Below are positions 10,479 to 20,755 of a stretch of DNA of 64,000 nucleotides, in pieces. The stretch is from Cordylochernes scorpioides. Taxonomy: Eukaryota > Arthropoda > Arachnida > Pseudoscorpiones > Chernetidae. The notes under the pieces are model-generated. The model saw nothing but the letters and a program-made list of their open reading frames with translations, was not told where the DNA came from and did no database searches. The position numbers and the translations under genes are program-made. The DNA is taken from contig CP092874.1 of the NCBI GenBank assembly GCA_030710605.1, positions 73,659,044 through 73,723,043 of the forward strand, in the 5' to 3' direction. Position 1 is the stretch's first letter; every line of letters starts with the position of its first letter.

Positions 10479-10677
10479 CTGAATCTGATGACCAGCTGGA
10501 TCGACGGCAGCTTCGTGTACAGTACCAGCGAAGCCTGGGTAAACGCCATGCGATCCTTCCGCAATGGTTCATTCCGAACGGAAGGAACGTATCCTCCCCG
10601 CAACAAGGACCGTGTGCCTCTCTTCAACTCTCCTCCGGCCCAGTACCTCGGCATGCTGAGCCCAGAGCGGATGTTCC
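10479..10677 (+). CDS. Duox: Dual oxidase (Duox), peroxidase-domain exon 1 of those seen
   Basis: Dual oxidase is a membrane NADPH oxidase with an extracellular haem-peroxidase-like domain; it releases H2O2 for innate defence and matrix crosslinking. This 199-bp exon lies in the peroxidase-like domain. It reads LNLMTSWIDGSFVYSTSE, then AWVNAMRSF, PRNKDRVPLFNSP and MLSPERMF. The MTSWIDGSFIYSTSEAWV block is diagnostic for Duox rather than peroxidasin or other animal peroxidases. The acceptor is TTGGTTGCAG before 10479 and the donor is GTAAGT at 10678. It starts in phase 0 and ends in phase 1. The next exon in frame is 26587-26752, giving a 15.9-kb intron. No earlier exon could be found in the 10.4 kb upstream, so the start of the gene lies to the left or in sequence I could not read. 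Confidence 0.93.
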
Positions 10678-10754
10678 GTAAGTCTCATGAACCAAAACCC
10701 AACTTTTTATTTCAACATGATTCTTTTTATCGTAAAGATAGAGCCTGCCGGGCC

Positions 10755-10822
10755 GGAATCCATAGTTTTTCAAATTAAAGATACTTCGGCTAGTAAATCT
10801 TTAATTTGAAAAACTATGATCC
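10755..10822. repeat. Short perfect hairpin
   Basis: ATAGTTTTTCAAATTAAAGA on the left pairs with TCTTTAATTTGAAAAACTAT on the right around TACTTCGGCTAGTAAA. The same AAATTAAAGATACTTCGGCC motif occurs at 27312 next to a hammerhead-like core, so this is the remnant of that repeat family. It sits just inside the Duox intron after the exon at 10479. Confidence 0.7.
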
Positions 10823-10929
10823 TTTTTGTAAAATCCCAAGTAAATATGGTATAGACAGTGGTAGAATTGTGGTGAGTACGGATTATTTATTCTTAAATGC
10901 AGTTTGATTTTGCACGGACAATTTTCAAG

Positions 10930-11245
10930 AATCTATCTTCTTCTTTTTTCTTATCTCCACACTGGGTGAAGTAGAATACGTCTGCCTTTGTCATTAAGAC
11001 TGGGAGTACTACTCAGTGGCAGGCCGACTTAGCTCCAAAAGAAATGGCCGCCTCTGACATGAGGAACAGACGCCATGTGCAGCCGCTCCTAACATGGAGT
11101 ACAAACGCTGCTCATTCTGTATTCCTGGATTAGGAGCCCTTACAAGATACTATCAGTCGGGCCAGCTGAGCCTAGGTTTTTACCAAGCTTGTTACTGCTC
11201 CCCCTCCTCCTTTTTCATCCGGGCTTAGGACCAGCAAAGGCGGAG
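10930..11245 (+). repeat. Dispersed repeat, CCTTTGTCATTAAGACTGGG family, copy 1
   Basis: Contains TTAGCTCCAAAAGAAATGGC, GAACAGACGCCATGTGCAGC and ATGGAGTACAAACGCTGCTC. Other copies: 16130-16510 (+), 17400-17760 (-) and a partial at 51855-51985 (-). The copies share the order of blocks and an ATCTCCACTCAATCATATTA end. It is more GC-rich than its surroundings, which may mean it derives from retroelement coding sequence, but I cannot read an intact frame. Confidence 0.75.
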
Positions 11246-11461
11246 TTCCTGAGTTCAAGAATCCTATTTAGTTAATTGTACTCAATGGTTGTATTAAGAC
11301 TTTTATGAACCAGGGAGCCATTGAAACACATTTTAAAAGTATAAAAACATGCTCGGTGCGGGTATCGATACCGGATTCTGATTGATGAAAATCGATAATG
11401 CAGACGACCATGCTACAAAACCCTTCCTTCTTTCCTCAAAACCAATAAATAAATATAAATA

Positions 11462-11640
11462 CAGTTAAACCTGTCTATAGCGCCCCTTCTAAATAGCGCC
11501 TTTCTCTCTATAGCGCCCGATTTTTTAAATAGTACGAAGCAACCTGTTGCAACATTAAGCAACCTGTCTATAACACCCCCTCTCTATAGAACCCTTTTTT
11601 GGTAGGTCCCAAGAGGGGGCTCTATAGACAGGTTTAACTG
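11462..11640. mobile_element. CAGTTAAACCTGTC MITE, complete copy
   Basis: Inverted termini CAGTTAAACCTGTCTATAG and CTATAGACAGGTTTAACTG are flanked on both sides by TA, the target duplication expected of Tc1/mariner-type elements. The 179-bp body has no coding capacity. Four other copies lie in the window, so the family is or was active in this genome. Confidence 0.9.
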
Positions 11641-11767
11641 TAGTACGATTAGTACAATTAGCACGAGTTAAAAGATGACCCAAACATATCAGTAAAGATA
11701 TTTAGTATTTTTTGTAGTATTTAGATTTGAAAATTGAAATATATATATTTCAATATTTAATTAAAAA

Positions 11768-12045
11768 AGGCATATATTGGATCAAAATATCATTTATTTT
11801 ACCAATATTTCAGTTGGCTGAAGCCAACCTTTATCAAGGTATTATAACATTTTAAAGTGTGTCAACAACAAACTCAGCGCCACATAACGTCAATCGAATT
11901 AAGTTTAAAAAATATTATGTGGCGCTCTCTGAGTTTGTTGTTGACACACTTTAAAATGTTATAATACCTTGATAAAGGTTGGCGTTCAGCCAACTGAAAT
12001 ATTGGTAAAATAAATGATATTTTGATCCAATATATGCCTTTTTAA
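11768..12045. mobile_element. Long palindrome, ATATTGGATCAAAATAT family, copy 1
   Basis: Arms of about 125 bp: GGCATATATTGGATCAAAAT...CAACAAACTCAGCGCCACAT on the left and the inverse on the right, ending ATTTTGATCCAATATATGCC. Each arm holds a hairpin (GGTTGGCGTTCAGCCAACTGAAATATTGG on the right strand, about 11960-12005) with the GAAA-box layout discussed in the findings. A full copy is at 54018-54302 and half copies are at 30195-30310, 45079-45240 and 63336-63470. Confidence 0.85.
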
Positions 12046-12159
12046 TTAAATATTTATTTATGGATTGATCTATTTTCAAAAATATATTTCAATATGGTTT
12101 CGAGATGACTGTATGTTGTGACAATTCCAGTTGAATCCATCTGACGCATGCTTCATTCT

Positions 12160-12440
12160 TTATTTCGACTTATAGAGCGCTATTTCCCCCTATAGGAACA
12201 CTTGCACTTTAACGATAAACACAAATTTTGAAAGAAAAGAAAGAAAGATATTTTAAATATGTACAGAATTAGTATACAAGTTAGATTAAAAGATAAAAAA
12301 AAATATCAACACAATTGATATATGTACAAAGGGTTGGTATGCAAATTAAGTTAAATGAAATCAAATTGTAAAGTATTGTGTGTATTCGAGAAAAGCAATT
12401 TACAGATTTAAAAAAAGTTTCAAAGAATATTTTAAAATGA
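12160..12440. repeat. AAAGCGCTATGTCCC family, diverged copy
   Basis: TTTCGACTTATAGAGCGCTA then TTTCCCCCTATAGGAACACTTGC resembles the start of the copies at 4230 and 25299. The rest aligns better, in inverse orientation, with 44040-44250 (AATTTGATTTCATTTAACTA against ATGAAATCAAATTGTAAAGT). Noncoding. Confidence 0.6.
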
Positions 12441-12894
12441 AAATATGCTAGATGCTTCATATGTTGAAAGGTCCCGACATAAGATATGTTATATAGATTT
12501 CCTTTTATTCAGAAATAAACGGATTGAATATATAAATTGTTATTGATATTATAAGCCTAGCTTTGATTAAAGTGTCTTATCAGATAAAGTTCAATATATA
12601 ACCAACTTAATTATTAGAAAAAAATCTAAAATCATATGGAAATGACTTAATAATTAGTTGGCTCAAACATTGCGCTTTGTGATTGAATTTAACTTGAATA
12701 TTCATAGGAAGATATTCGGACATGGTAATAAATAAATGAATTATGGTTAGTTGGTGAATTTTCTTTATAAATTTCTCAAACAATCATGATAGGCTTTACA
12801 GTTTGGAATTTTTCACTCTATATAATACTTCATACATTTGAAAATTATTTCAATTCTAAATTTGACTTTATCCACAGAGAGAGTTTTTTTTTTT

Positions 12895-13200
12895 GCTTAT
12901 CCCTAGTACACGTGGTGCAAGCCATGATAATCTGGTGGGTAGAAGTAGGCGGCTGCTTTTACAGTAAGTGCATCACATGTCTACACATGTGAAAATAAGT
13001 TCGACTTTGCACTTACAAATGTGCCAGAGCCCCGTTTGGTTACTTGCACTCGCTGGTGGGGTTGAACTTTTGCAAAAATCGGGGGCCATTGGAGCATATT
13101 TTTTTTAAACAGAAAAAGTGCCCAATGCGGGAATCGAACCCGGGTCGTAGCGGTCGAAAACCAACAGTTTAGACCAGCCTTCCATCGACCCCCTACAAAG
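12895..13200 (-). mobile_element. tRNA-derived SINE, copy 2
   Basis: Same structure as 6685-6975. The - strand head is GGGGGTCGATGGAAGGCTGG with box A, then box B GGGTTCGATTCCCGCATTGG, then the body with CCCCGATTTTTGCAAAAGTT and ACGGGGCTCTGGCACA, ending at CACGTGTACTAGGGATAA. The box B is closer to consensus than in copy 1. Confidence 0.8.
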
Positions 13201-13589
13201 ATAATAAAAGGTTTGAATGGTTTTCTTCGTATTTCTAAACAGGTCAGACAATTTTTTGATTTTGTCAATTGTCTAAACGGGTCAGCATTCGTCTATTTCA
13301 TTCTAGGTTCTTCAATGTTAGGATCTCCATAATTGCCTATGACATATTACTTGGTGGGGCAGAGCATGTGAAGATTTATTGGATTAAGGTCCTCTTCTGA
13401 CCCCAGTGCCCTAGAAACCTTGGTGGTTCCTTTGTGTTGGCTTGGCTGACCGTGTCATTCCCCATGGCTTGTAGCTCTGGTGGACAGACAATCTACACTT
13501 ATCTACCTAGACATGTGTGCGCTAGAATAGATTCATATTATCCCGTATTTATTAACTAGAAAAATCCTAGCCAATCCTAGGCCTTATTA

Positions 13590-13860
13590 AAATATGAAAA
13601 AAAAAAAAGTTTTTCAGGATGCCCCAAAAACCAGCCTTTTTAGTCGTTGAGGTACAGCTTGCACCACGCTGACGAGGGCCAACAGCCCGAAACGCGTAAA
13701 TGGTTAGCTTTTCTTAATTAATCAAGAAACGGTATTTTTTTCCAATTCTGGAATAAATTAAAAATCAACGATTAGTTGATATTTATTCCGATAGACGGCG
13801 CAAGCCATCAGCAACTTTCAGTTGCACGATCAGAAAATGGCTTTTTTCTTAACTTATCGA
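13590..13860 (+). mobile_element. PLE-like/MITE repeat with hammerhead, second copy
   Basis: Closely matches 3640-3897: TTTTTCAGGATGCC, then GTCGTTGAGGTACAGCTTGC, the ribozyme core, TTCTTAATTAATCAAGAA, and the end ATCAGCAACTTTCAGTTGCACGATCAG...TTTTTTCTTAA. Same orientation as that copy. Inserted in a Duox intron. Confidence 0.75.
13664..13703 (+). ncRNA. Hammerhead ribozyme-like core, damaged cleavage side
   Basis: CCACG, CTGACGA (13669-13675), GGGC-CAACA-GCCC, GAAAC and GCGTA, followed by AATGG. The two catalytic boxes and stem II are intact. The 3' stem I side is AATGG in place of CGTGG and position 17 is A, so stem I has decayed. Compare the intact copy at 3706-3745. Confidence 0.6.
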
Positions 13861-13971
13861 CATAGTTACATTAATAATGATTTGAGATGGTATTTATATT
13901 ATTATTTTATTATAAATTTATTTTATCTCCTCAACAAATGAAGTGTTGTCTCGATTCTAACATAGTTCAAA

Positions 13972-14480
13972 TCTTCTATATATATAAAAATGAATGTTTG
14001 TATGTTTGTTTGTATGTCCGGTATACAAATTCGCAGTAGTTCACTAATTCAAACCAAAATTTCCATACAAAGGTAAAAAATACGGGGAAGACGATAGGCT
14101 ATTTTAAAAAATATATAAATCAATTATTAAAACTATATATTTTTAGTCAGAAAATGATGATGACGATATTGCTGTATCATGTTTGATTATCAGATACAAA
14201 ATTATATCGGGAAAAATTCCAAAAAGCAGAGACCACGGGTGAAACCAGTTCATTATTTTGTACGCAGGAACAAAATTCTAACAGAAAAACATTCATTCGA
14301 GCAGAAAACAAAAGCCAGATCATCTTTCTATAAAAATATCGCTTCTCAGACACAAAGTTTGGAGCGGGACGTTTCACAAGAGTGACATCCACGGCGCCAA
14401 TTTATAATTGTAACGAATAGTATTTGAATAAAAACATTTAATCGGGTAAAACCCGGGCGTTGCCCGGGTCATTCGGCTAG
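13972..14480 (+). mobile_element. Non-autonomous Helitron, copy H1
   Basis: Starts TCTTCTATATATATAAAAAT and ends with the hairpin ACCCGGGCGTTGCCCGGGT, then CATTCGG and CTAG. Flanks are A on the left and T on the right, as required for Helitron insertion at A^T. No Rep/helicase protein is present. The internal 14150-14400 region recurs at 56990-57320. The element sits within the first Duox intron. Confidence 0.88.
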
Positions 14481-14759
14481 TTTCTTATAAATATTTGATA
14501 CTTTATACTCCAAAGCGCATCTAAATAATCCAAGTAAATTTTGAGTTATAGAATATCAGAATTATTATTATATTTTCGCTGTATGTTTTCTGAAACAATC
14601 CTTTTTTAATATTTTAAATATTTTGTAATACTGTATTGAAATATTGGTATTTTGTATTAAATAAAATGTTTTGTTTTATTTTAGATCCAAAATATGCCTT
14701 TGTATTAATATATATATAATGTGTATGTGAGAGAAAAAAATAATTTAAAAAATAAAATA

Positions 14760-15030
14760 ATAAAAAAGGTCAGGTGTTGGTATTAAAATCAAAAAAGGCA
14801 TAACCTGACCACGAGCACATGAACTTTTTAGATGGCAGAGCGCCATCTAGTGGAACAGAAATCGACTAAACGTTGATTTAGCCTGTTTTCTGATATTTGG
14901 CCAACCCAATTTCTTGATAAATCAAGAAAAGCCAACCACGAACTCGTTTCGGGCTGTTGGCCCTCGCAGCTTGGGGTAGGCTGTACCTCTACGACCAAAA
15001 ATGTTTTGGTTCCAGAAGCTTCCTGAGAAA
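14760..15030. mobile_element. Palindromic MITE with hammerhead relic (copy 2)
   Basis: Begins AGGTCAGGTGTTGGTATTAA...AAAAAAGGCATAACCTGACC and includes GATGGCAGAGCGCCATCTAG, like 9738-10035. The right half switches, after the ribozyme core, to GGCTGTACCTCTACGACCAA. This is sequence of the 3553/13590 type read backwards (GGTCGTTGAGGTACAGC). The copy is therefore a chimera of the two hammerhead-bearing repeat types. Confidence 0.65.
14936..14980 (-). ncRNA. Hammerhead relic, one base lost from the CUGANGA box
   Basis: The - strand reads CTGCGA, stem II GGGC-CAACA-GCCC, GAAAC, GAGTT, CGTGG. CTGCGA is CTGACGA with one base missing. The GAAA box and stem II are unaffected. Inactive as written. Confidence 0.55.
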
Positions 15031-15144
15031 TCAATAAATAGGTATACCTATATATACCTCATATAAATAATAAATATTTAAAGTGCAAAACCTGAAAAAA
15101 GGTGCAGTTTTTTTTTTAACTAGGCGAAAATGTAATGCAGGCTT

Positions 15145-15430
15145 AGGGCATTTTTAGCATGCGGTTTCATAAATTGAGGTTAAAAAAACGAGCTGCAACC
15201 AAAATTCCGTCCTTTAGTCATCACAAACAGTGGTTTACGGTCAAAATCCAAAGTATGAATGGTATTAGTAATTATTTTTATATACATAATATATTTCTTC
15301 AAGCACAAGGTCCCTAGCATAAATCAAGCCTCACCAGCGAGTACAATAATCAACGGGAATTGCAGTTCGTGTATGCTGAAATAACACAAGCACATTTTAG
15401 CTGGAAAAGGATTGTCCGAAAGCAGCTGTC
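15145..15430 (+). repeat. Dispersed repeat, GGCATTTTTAGCATGCGG family, copy 1
   Basis: About 285 bp from TTAGGGCATTTTTAGCATGC through ACGAGCTGCAACCAAAATTC to GGATTGTCCGAAAGCAGCTG. The second copy at 20237-20530 has the same order and orientation and continues directly into a diverged SINE body. The unit is therefore probably part of a composite retroposon. Confidence 0.75.
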
Positions 15431-15589
15431 GTTTCCTTTTTTCATAAAAAAAAAAAAAAAAAAAGTTGCGGCATCATTTATTTCTATAATGGTTAAAACC
15501 CGCAAACCTCATGAAGTTTTAAAAACTTGCACAAACTGAAAATTCTGACATAACTACCGATATTGGATGATAACTAGACAAACCTAAGT

Positions 15590-15740
15590 GATCCAATACA
15601 GTATTAGAGCTCTAAAGAAGCGCTAGATTAAATTAGTGAAACAGCTGGGAAGGTTCACCACTGATGAGTCAAGCCCTCCCAATATTTTTTTTCATCGCAG
15701 TAAGGACAGTAGACAATTATTATTATTATTTTTTAACAAT
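15590..15740. repeat. CTGATGAG-palindrome family, partial copy
   Basis: GATCCAATACAGTATTAGAGCTC through TGGGAAGGTTCACCACTGATGAG to CCCTCCCAATATTTT. It is one half of the inverted repeat seen complete at 25590-26090. Other partial copies lie at 18310-18540, 30775-30960, 40580-40730, 45325-45550, 47370-47560 and 50265-50435. Confidence 0.65.
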
Positions 15741-16129
15741 TAAAATAATTTTATGGACATCTTGTCAATACATGCAATGTGCACAGTCTGCACTATTTTT
15801 AAAAAAGATAATTATATATATGTGCATCATACTATGTACAAAGAACATGGCGCCTCTGCCAGCGTTGCAGAGTTTGGTGGAGAATCGCCAGCGGGTTTCC
15901 AGCGACACCACGCATTCGTAAGGACAGTAGAAGTTTGAATTATTTGTGAAAAGAAACATTCGCGTCTTAATGTCTTCGTTCGTTAAATATAGATGGCGCG
16001 TTATATATTTGTATCAGAATGAAAGATCTTTAAACTAGAATAAAGAATAATATCTATCAAGATAAGTAATTTTTCATATCTTGCTTTTCTTCTCTCATTG
16101 ATAGTTTTATTTTTGGCCACCAAAATAAT

Positions 16130-16510
16130 CTATGACGATCATCTTCATCTTCTTCCTCTTTCTTATCTCCACTCAATCATATTAAGATATCATGTTGTGA
16201 CCCTTGATGTTGTCTGTTTGACAACCATCATGACTGGCTGAAGTAGAATGCCTTTGTCATCAAGACTGGGAGCACTACTCAATGGCATGCCGACTTAGCT
16301 CCAAAAGAAATGGCCGCCTCTGACACGAGGAACAGACGCCATGTGCAGCTGCTCCTAACATGGAGTACAAACGCTGCTCATCCTGTATCCCTGGATCAGG
16401 AGCCCTTACAGGGTACTATCAGCTGGGCCAGCTGAGCCCAGGTTTTTTAGTGAGCTTGTTACTGTTCCACCTCCTCCTTTTTCAACCAGGCTTGGGACCG
16501 GCAAAAGCGG
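16130..16510 (+). repeat. CCTTTGTCATCAAGACTGGG family, copy 2
   Basis: The fullest copy, from ATCTCCACTCAATCATATTA through GTTTGACAACCATCATGACT to CTTGGGACCGGCAAAAGCGG. Same strand as the copy at 10930; the copy at 17400 is inverted, so the pair at 16130 and 17400 forms a spaced inverted repeat of about 350-bp arms. Confidence 0.75.
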
Positions 16511-17399
16511 AGTTACGATCATCTTAATCCTTAATATCATCTAACGATCACTACAAGTGCTATATATTTGTATTTAGATTTGATAGTAAATTTCTCCCTT
16601 AATGATAAAAAGCAAAAAGAGTCAGGTCGTTGTATGAGGATTATTTGATCAGATTAGATCTTGAAGCTGTTGAAGTTTTCAAAGAAATCGATCATCCTTT
16701 GTTAAAGGTGTTAGAGATCCTCTGATAAAGAGCCTTTATTATGCAACGTTCATTTTCACGATTAGGGGAGATGCAATTTGTTATCGTTTGAAACATATCT
16801 GTACAAAATGTTCTTAAATACATCCACGGATTATATTGATTCGTGAAATGCTGTGTTTTGACCGATTATTCTTCTCGGAATAAAAAAAAAAAAGATCGTG
16901 ATATCAATTATTCTTATTAAGAACATTATTCTTTTTAATCTCAAGATAACAAGAGAGAGATTGAAACATATTTATTAATCGTACATATAAAATTATAAAG
17001 GGTTAATATAGAAAAAAAAATTAAACTTAAATATTATTTTCATCAAACGAATCCCATTGATGGTCGTCTGGTATGATGTCACATTCCGCTCTGAAGTCAG
17101 ACAGCGTTCCGCGTAGATCGGACTTCTTCCCGACAATTGCCATGTCGAGGAATAGCTTCAGAACAGACCTCTGCTCAGACGACAGGTACTCGAGGAGAGA
17201 GATTGAGATTGAAACTGATCTACTACAATGTACACACAAGATTATAGTGATAAAAGGAAGCTAAAAGAAAATAATAATAATAAGTAAATGAAAATAATAA
17301 TAATAATAAGTAAATGAAAATAATAATAATAATAATAAGGATGAATATACATAATGAAATCTATACAGGTTTCATTGGTTTAAATCAAGGGCTACAACA
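16511..17399. other. Unassigned sequence between inverted repeat copies
   Basis: AT-rich, no gene recognised. A moderately GC-rich patch lies at 17045-17225 (ACTCGAGGAGAGAGATTGAG nearby) with open frames on both strands of about 60-70 codons that show no known motif. An (AATAAT)n microsatellite lies at 17270-17340. Confidence 0.35.
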
Positions 17400-17760
17400 A
17401 CAAGGGCTCCGCCTTTGCCGGTCCCAAGCCCGGATGAAAAAGGAGGAGGGGGAGCAGTAACAAGCTCAATAAAAAACCTGGGTTCAGCAGGCCCGGCTGA
17501 TAGTACCCTGTTAGGGCTCCTAATCCAGGGATACAGGATGAGCAGCGTTTGTACTCCATGTTAGGAGCGGCTGCACATGGCGTCTGTTCCTCATGTCAGA
17601 GGTGGCCATTTCTTTTGGAGCTAAGTCGGCCTGCCACTGAGTAGTGCTCCCAGTCTTAATGACAAAGGCAGACGCATTCTACTTCACACAGTCATGATGG
17701 TTGTCAAACAAGCTTGATACCCTAATATGATTGAGTGGAGATAAGAAAGAAGAAGAAGGG
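17400..17760 (-). repeat. CCTTTGTCATTAAGACTGGG family, copy 3
   Basis: Inverse of 16130-16510: AGGGCTCCGCCTTTGCCGGT, CATGTTAGGAGCGGCTGCAC and TTAATGACAAAGGCAGACGC, ending CTAATATGATTGAGTGGAGAT. Confidence 0.75.
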
Positions 17761-18309
17761 CTACAAAACACCTGAATTCCGATAGGCCCTTGGTTATAAA
17801 TGAGTCTTTGTCCCAACATGTTCAATTGCGATGTTGAGGAAATCGTACAGAATGATCTTGTTTTCTGTCGAGAGTGTCTTGGAGAGTACCTACCTCACAT
17901 GGCGGTATATGACCGCGTGCACTACTTGAAACTTACAAACCTCCTCATAGAGGGGAGATAGGAATGAATCATCGTTCATTCAGAGAGCGAGAGATCAGAA
18001 ATTTCTTTATTTGAGCTAAGAAATATATATAAAACATAATTTGGTAAAAGTAATGCCTGGCTTAAGGATAATAGAATAAGAAAAACAAAAGATTATTTAC
18101 ATAATGTACAAAGGTTTTGAGCTGGCCAACGGGAAGAAACAACAACAATGAGTCTTTGAGTCAATGAGCGAGAGAGAGAATTCAAAATAAAAAGAAACAC
18201 ATTGTTTGATAAATATTTGTAGTTTTTATAATTTTCTTCATTGACACATCCTGTTAATTGATTATAAGATGTAAATTTGTAACTATTATAGACGTGTAAT
18301 TTTTAAAAA
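17761..18309. other. Unassigned AT-rich sequence
   Basis: No recognisable gene, RNA or repeat boundary. A short GC-richer patch at 17860-17960 has no domain I can name. Confidence 0.35.
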
Positions 18310-18540
18310 TTATTATTAAACAATTTATACTGCCCTTACTGCAATGGAAAAATTAATGGGATGGTCTGACTCATCGATGGTTAACTCTCAGCGTTTTCGC
18401 CAGTTTAATCCACCGTACCGCTGTTATATTGCATTTTTCGATTTTTCTTTTATAGTGATACTGATGCTAGTAGACTCTTGGAATGGGTATTTTATAGTTT
18501 CGAATTTTCGTAATAAATGGGCGCGTTAATGCATCATAAT
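18310..18540 (-). repeat. CTGATGAG-palindrome family, copy
   Basis: Reads AACAATTTATACTGCCCTTACTG, GTCTGACTCATCGATGG, TTTTCGCCAGTTTAATCCACCG and TAGTGATACTGATGCTAGTA. It aligns to the left arm of 25590-26090. The CTGGC/GTCAG pairing around GAAA and the GATGA box is retained with one G-U wobble. Confidence 0.65.
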
Positions 18541-18816
18541 TAGAAGATGTAATTCCAATTGTCGAATATCAGACCCGATTTTTGTGAGCCATCGAAAGGT
18601 TTTTAGATGTTTTTATCAATAGGAAAATATAAGTATAACCCAGGTTCCTGGAGCACAGAACAGCAACAATATTCGGGCCTTTCAGCTCAATAGTACAAAC
18701 CAGTGAATAACATTTCTAACCGGGGACTTCATGCTGAAGTCGAATCTGGGAGTCTGGCCATATATGTAGGATTGAGGTGGGTCAGTTCAAAGAGAGAAAC
18801 AGTCTGTTTTTTATAT

Positions 18817-19308
18817 CTTATGAAAGTTGAGCTTTCAATCAATATTTTATAATATGCTTAAATATAAGTTTAACAGAAGAACACATAGCGTCATCTATCT
18901 TATGAAAGTTGAGCTTTCAATCAATATTTTATAATATGCTTAAATATAAGTTTAACAGAAGAACACATAGCGCCATCTATCTTATGAAAGCGGAGCTTTC
19001 AATCAATATTTTATAATATGCTTAAATATAAGTTTAACAGAAGAACACATAGCGTCATCTATCTTATGAAAGCGGAGCTTTCAATCAATATTTTATAATA
19101 TGCTTAAATATAAGTTTAACGGAAGAACACATAGCGCCATCTATCTTATGAAAGCGGAGCTTTCAATCAATATTTTATAATATGCTTAAATATAAGTTCA
19201 ACAGAAGAACACATACCGCCATCTATCTTATGAAAGCGGAGCTTTCAATCAATATTTTATAATATACTTAAATATAAGTTCAACAGAAGAACACATAGCG
19301 TCATCTAT
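18817..19308. repeat. 82-bp tandem satellite, six units
   Basis: Units start with CTTATGAAAGCGGAGCTTTC at 18817, 18899, 18981, 19063, 19145 and 19227. Each contains ATATTTTATAATATGCTTAA and ends CACATAGCGCCATCTAT. Unit identity is very high. Units 1 and 2 share AAGTTGAGC and units 3 to 6 share AAGCGGAGC, which suggests expansion by unequal exchange in at least two steps. The GAAAGCGGAGCTTTC centre is a short palindrome. Confidence 0.93.
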
Positions 19309-19658
19309 CTGTAAAAACGTGAAAATTATCATCAGTTTTAGCTATTATTATTATTTTATGAAGGTCAATTTGCACAACCACATTAAACGGAAGAAAAATA
19401 TTGGGAGAGTTCACATCTGCAGGATAGTGATTTAGGGTAGCTAGGCCTCAGAAAAAAAATCACTTCCTCATTGTCTCTTTTTATATAACTCAACAATATT
19501 TTATTCCATTTAGAGAGTGGTTGTGTAAAAATTATATGTCTTAAAGGGTAAAAACTAGCGCTGAAAAATATGATAATTGTACACAATATGTTTAAACTAG
19601 ATCATCCCACAGTCGCACACATGCAACAAAGATATTCGAATATATCTAAAACAAAGTA

Positions 19659-19819
19659 CAGTTAAACCTGTCTATAGCGCCTCCCTCTTTATAGCGCCCG
19701 ATTTTCAATACGTAGTACGATACGATTTACATTAAAAATGACCTGTCTAAAGCACCACCTCTCTATAGCACCCTATTTTGGTGAGTCCCAAGAGGGGGCG
19801 CTATAGACAGGTTCAACTG
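19659..19819. mobile_element. CAGTTAAACCTGTC MITE, complete copy
   Basis: Inverted termini with TA on both sides (19657-19658 and 19820-19821). Body shared with 11462-11640 but 18 bp shorter. Noncoding. Confidence 0.9.
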
Positions 19820-19821
19820 TA

Positions 19822-20236
19822 CTAAACACTTGTTTTTATCTTAAAGTTAAAAGCCGATAACAGTATATTGTACTTTAGTAACAACATTTGGCTTCAAATT
19901 GGACTAAATAGTTGTTTTAATTTCATTTCAAACTTTATTTTTTGCGTGTTCGACGTTATTCAATAGGACGAAGTCAATTTATAGCACTTGACTAGTAAAT
20001 ATATGGATTCCCCTCTCCCATAGAAATAAAATGAACAGCGCATGCGCAGAATAGTATAGCATTGAAGATGTTGGATAACCAAGAAATTTGGTTCTCTTAC
20101 TACATTTATTTATTAAATGTCTTTATTATGATGCATTAGCGCGCCATCTGTTATGAAAATTCGAAACTGCTTTTATATTTCAAATAACATTTTTATTATT
20201 CCTAGAGTAAACGCAGTACAAGTCACGATAATCATG
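19822..20236. other. Unassigned AT-rich sequence
   Basis: No gene seen. The tail at 20190-20236 (ATTCCTAGAGTAAACGCAGT) resembles the SINE body terminus CCTAGTACACGTGGTGCAAG, so the SINE/repeat composite that follows probably begins here. Confidence 0.3.
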
Positions 20237-20755
20237 GAGGATTTAGGGCATTTTCAGCATGCGGTTTCATGAATTAATGTTTTAAAAAACGAGCTGCAAC
20301 CAAAAATCCGTCCTTTAGTCATCACAAACGGTGGTTTACGGTCAAAATCCAAAGTATGAGTATTATTAGTAATTATTTGTATATATATATAATATATTTC
20401 TTCAAGCACAAGGTCCCTAGCATAAGTCAAACCCCACCAGAGAGTATAATAACAAACGAGAATTGGAGTTCGGGCATGCTAAAATAACCAAAGCATGTTT
20501 TAGCTGGAAAAGGATTGTCCGAAAGCAGCTGTGGCTTTTATTGTATGTGCACCACATATCTATAAATGTAGAAATCAGTTCGACTTTCTCACTTATAAAT
20601 GTGACAGGTACCTGTTTGGTTACTTGTACTTACTGGTTGGATTGGACTTTTGCAAGAATCGGGGCCATAGAAGAAAATTTCTTTTCTTCAGATCGCGGGT
20701 CGGGCTGTCGTAAATCGACCATTCATACCACTCGTAAACAAACCCCCCATATCAA
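20237..20755. repeat. GGCATTTTTAGCATGCGG repeat (copy 2) joined to a diverged SINE
   Basis: 20237-20530 repeats 15145-15430. From 20530 the sequence continues as a SINE body (TGTGCACCACATATCTATAA, CCTGTTTGGTTACTTGTACT, TTTTGCAAGAATCGGGGCCAT) and ends with a degraded tRNA-like head near 20700 (GATCGCGGGTCGGGC). The 285-bp block sits inside the SINE body compared with 12895-13200, so one element inserted into the other. Confidence 0.6.

Noticed and set aside
10364..10681. Extension of the Duox exon upstream of 10479 in the open + frames
   Set aside because: The residues before LNLMTSW do not resemble the family, and a good acceptor (GGTTGCAG) sits exactly at 10478.
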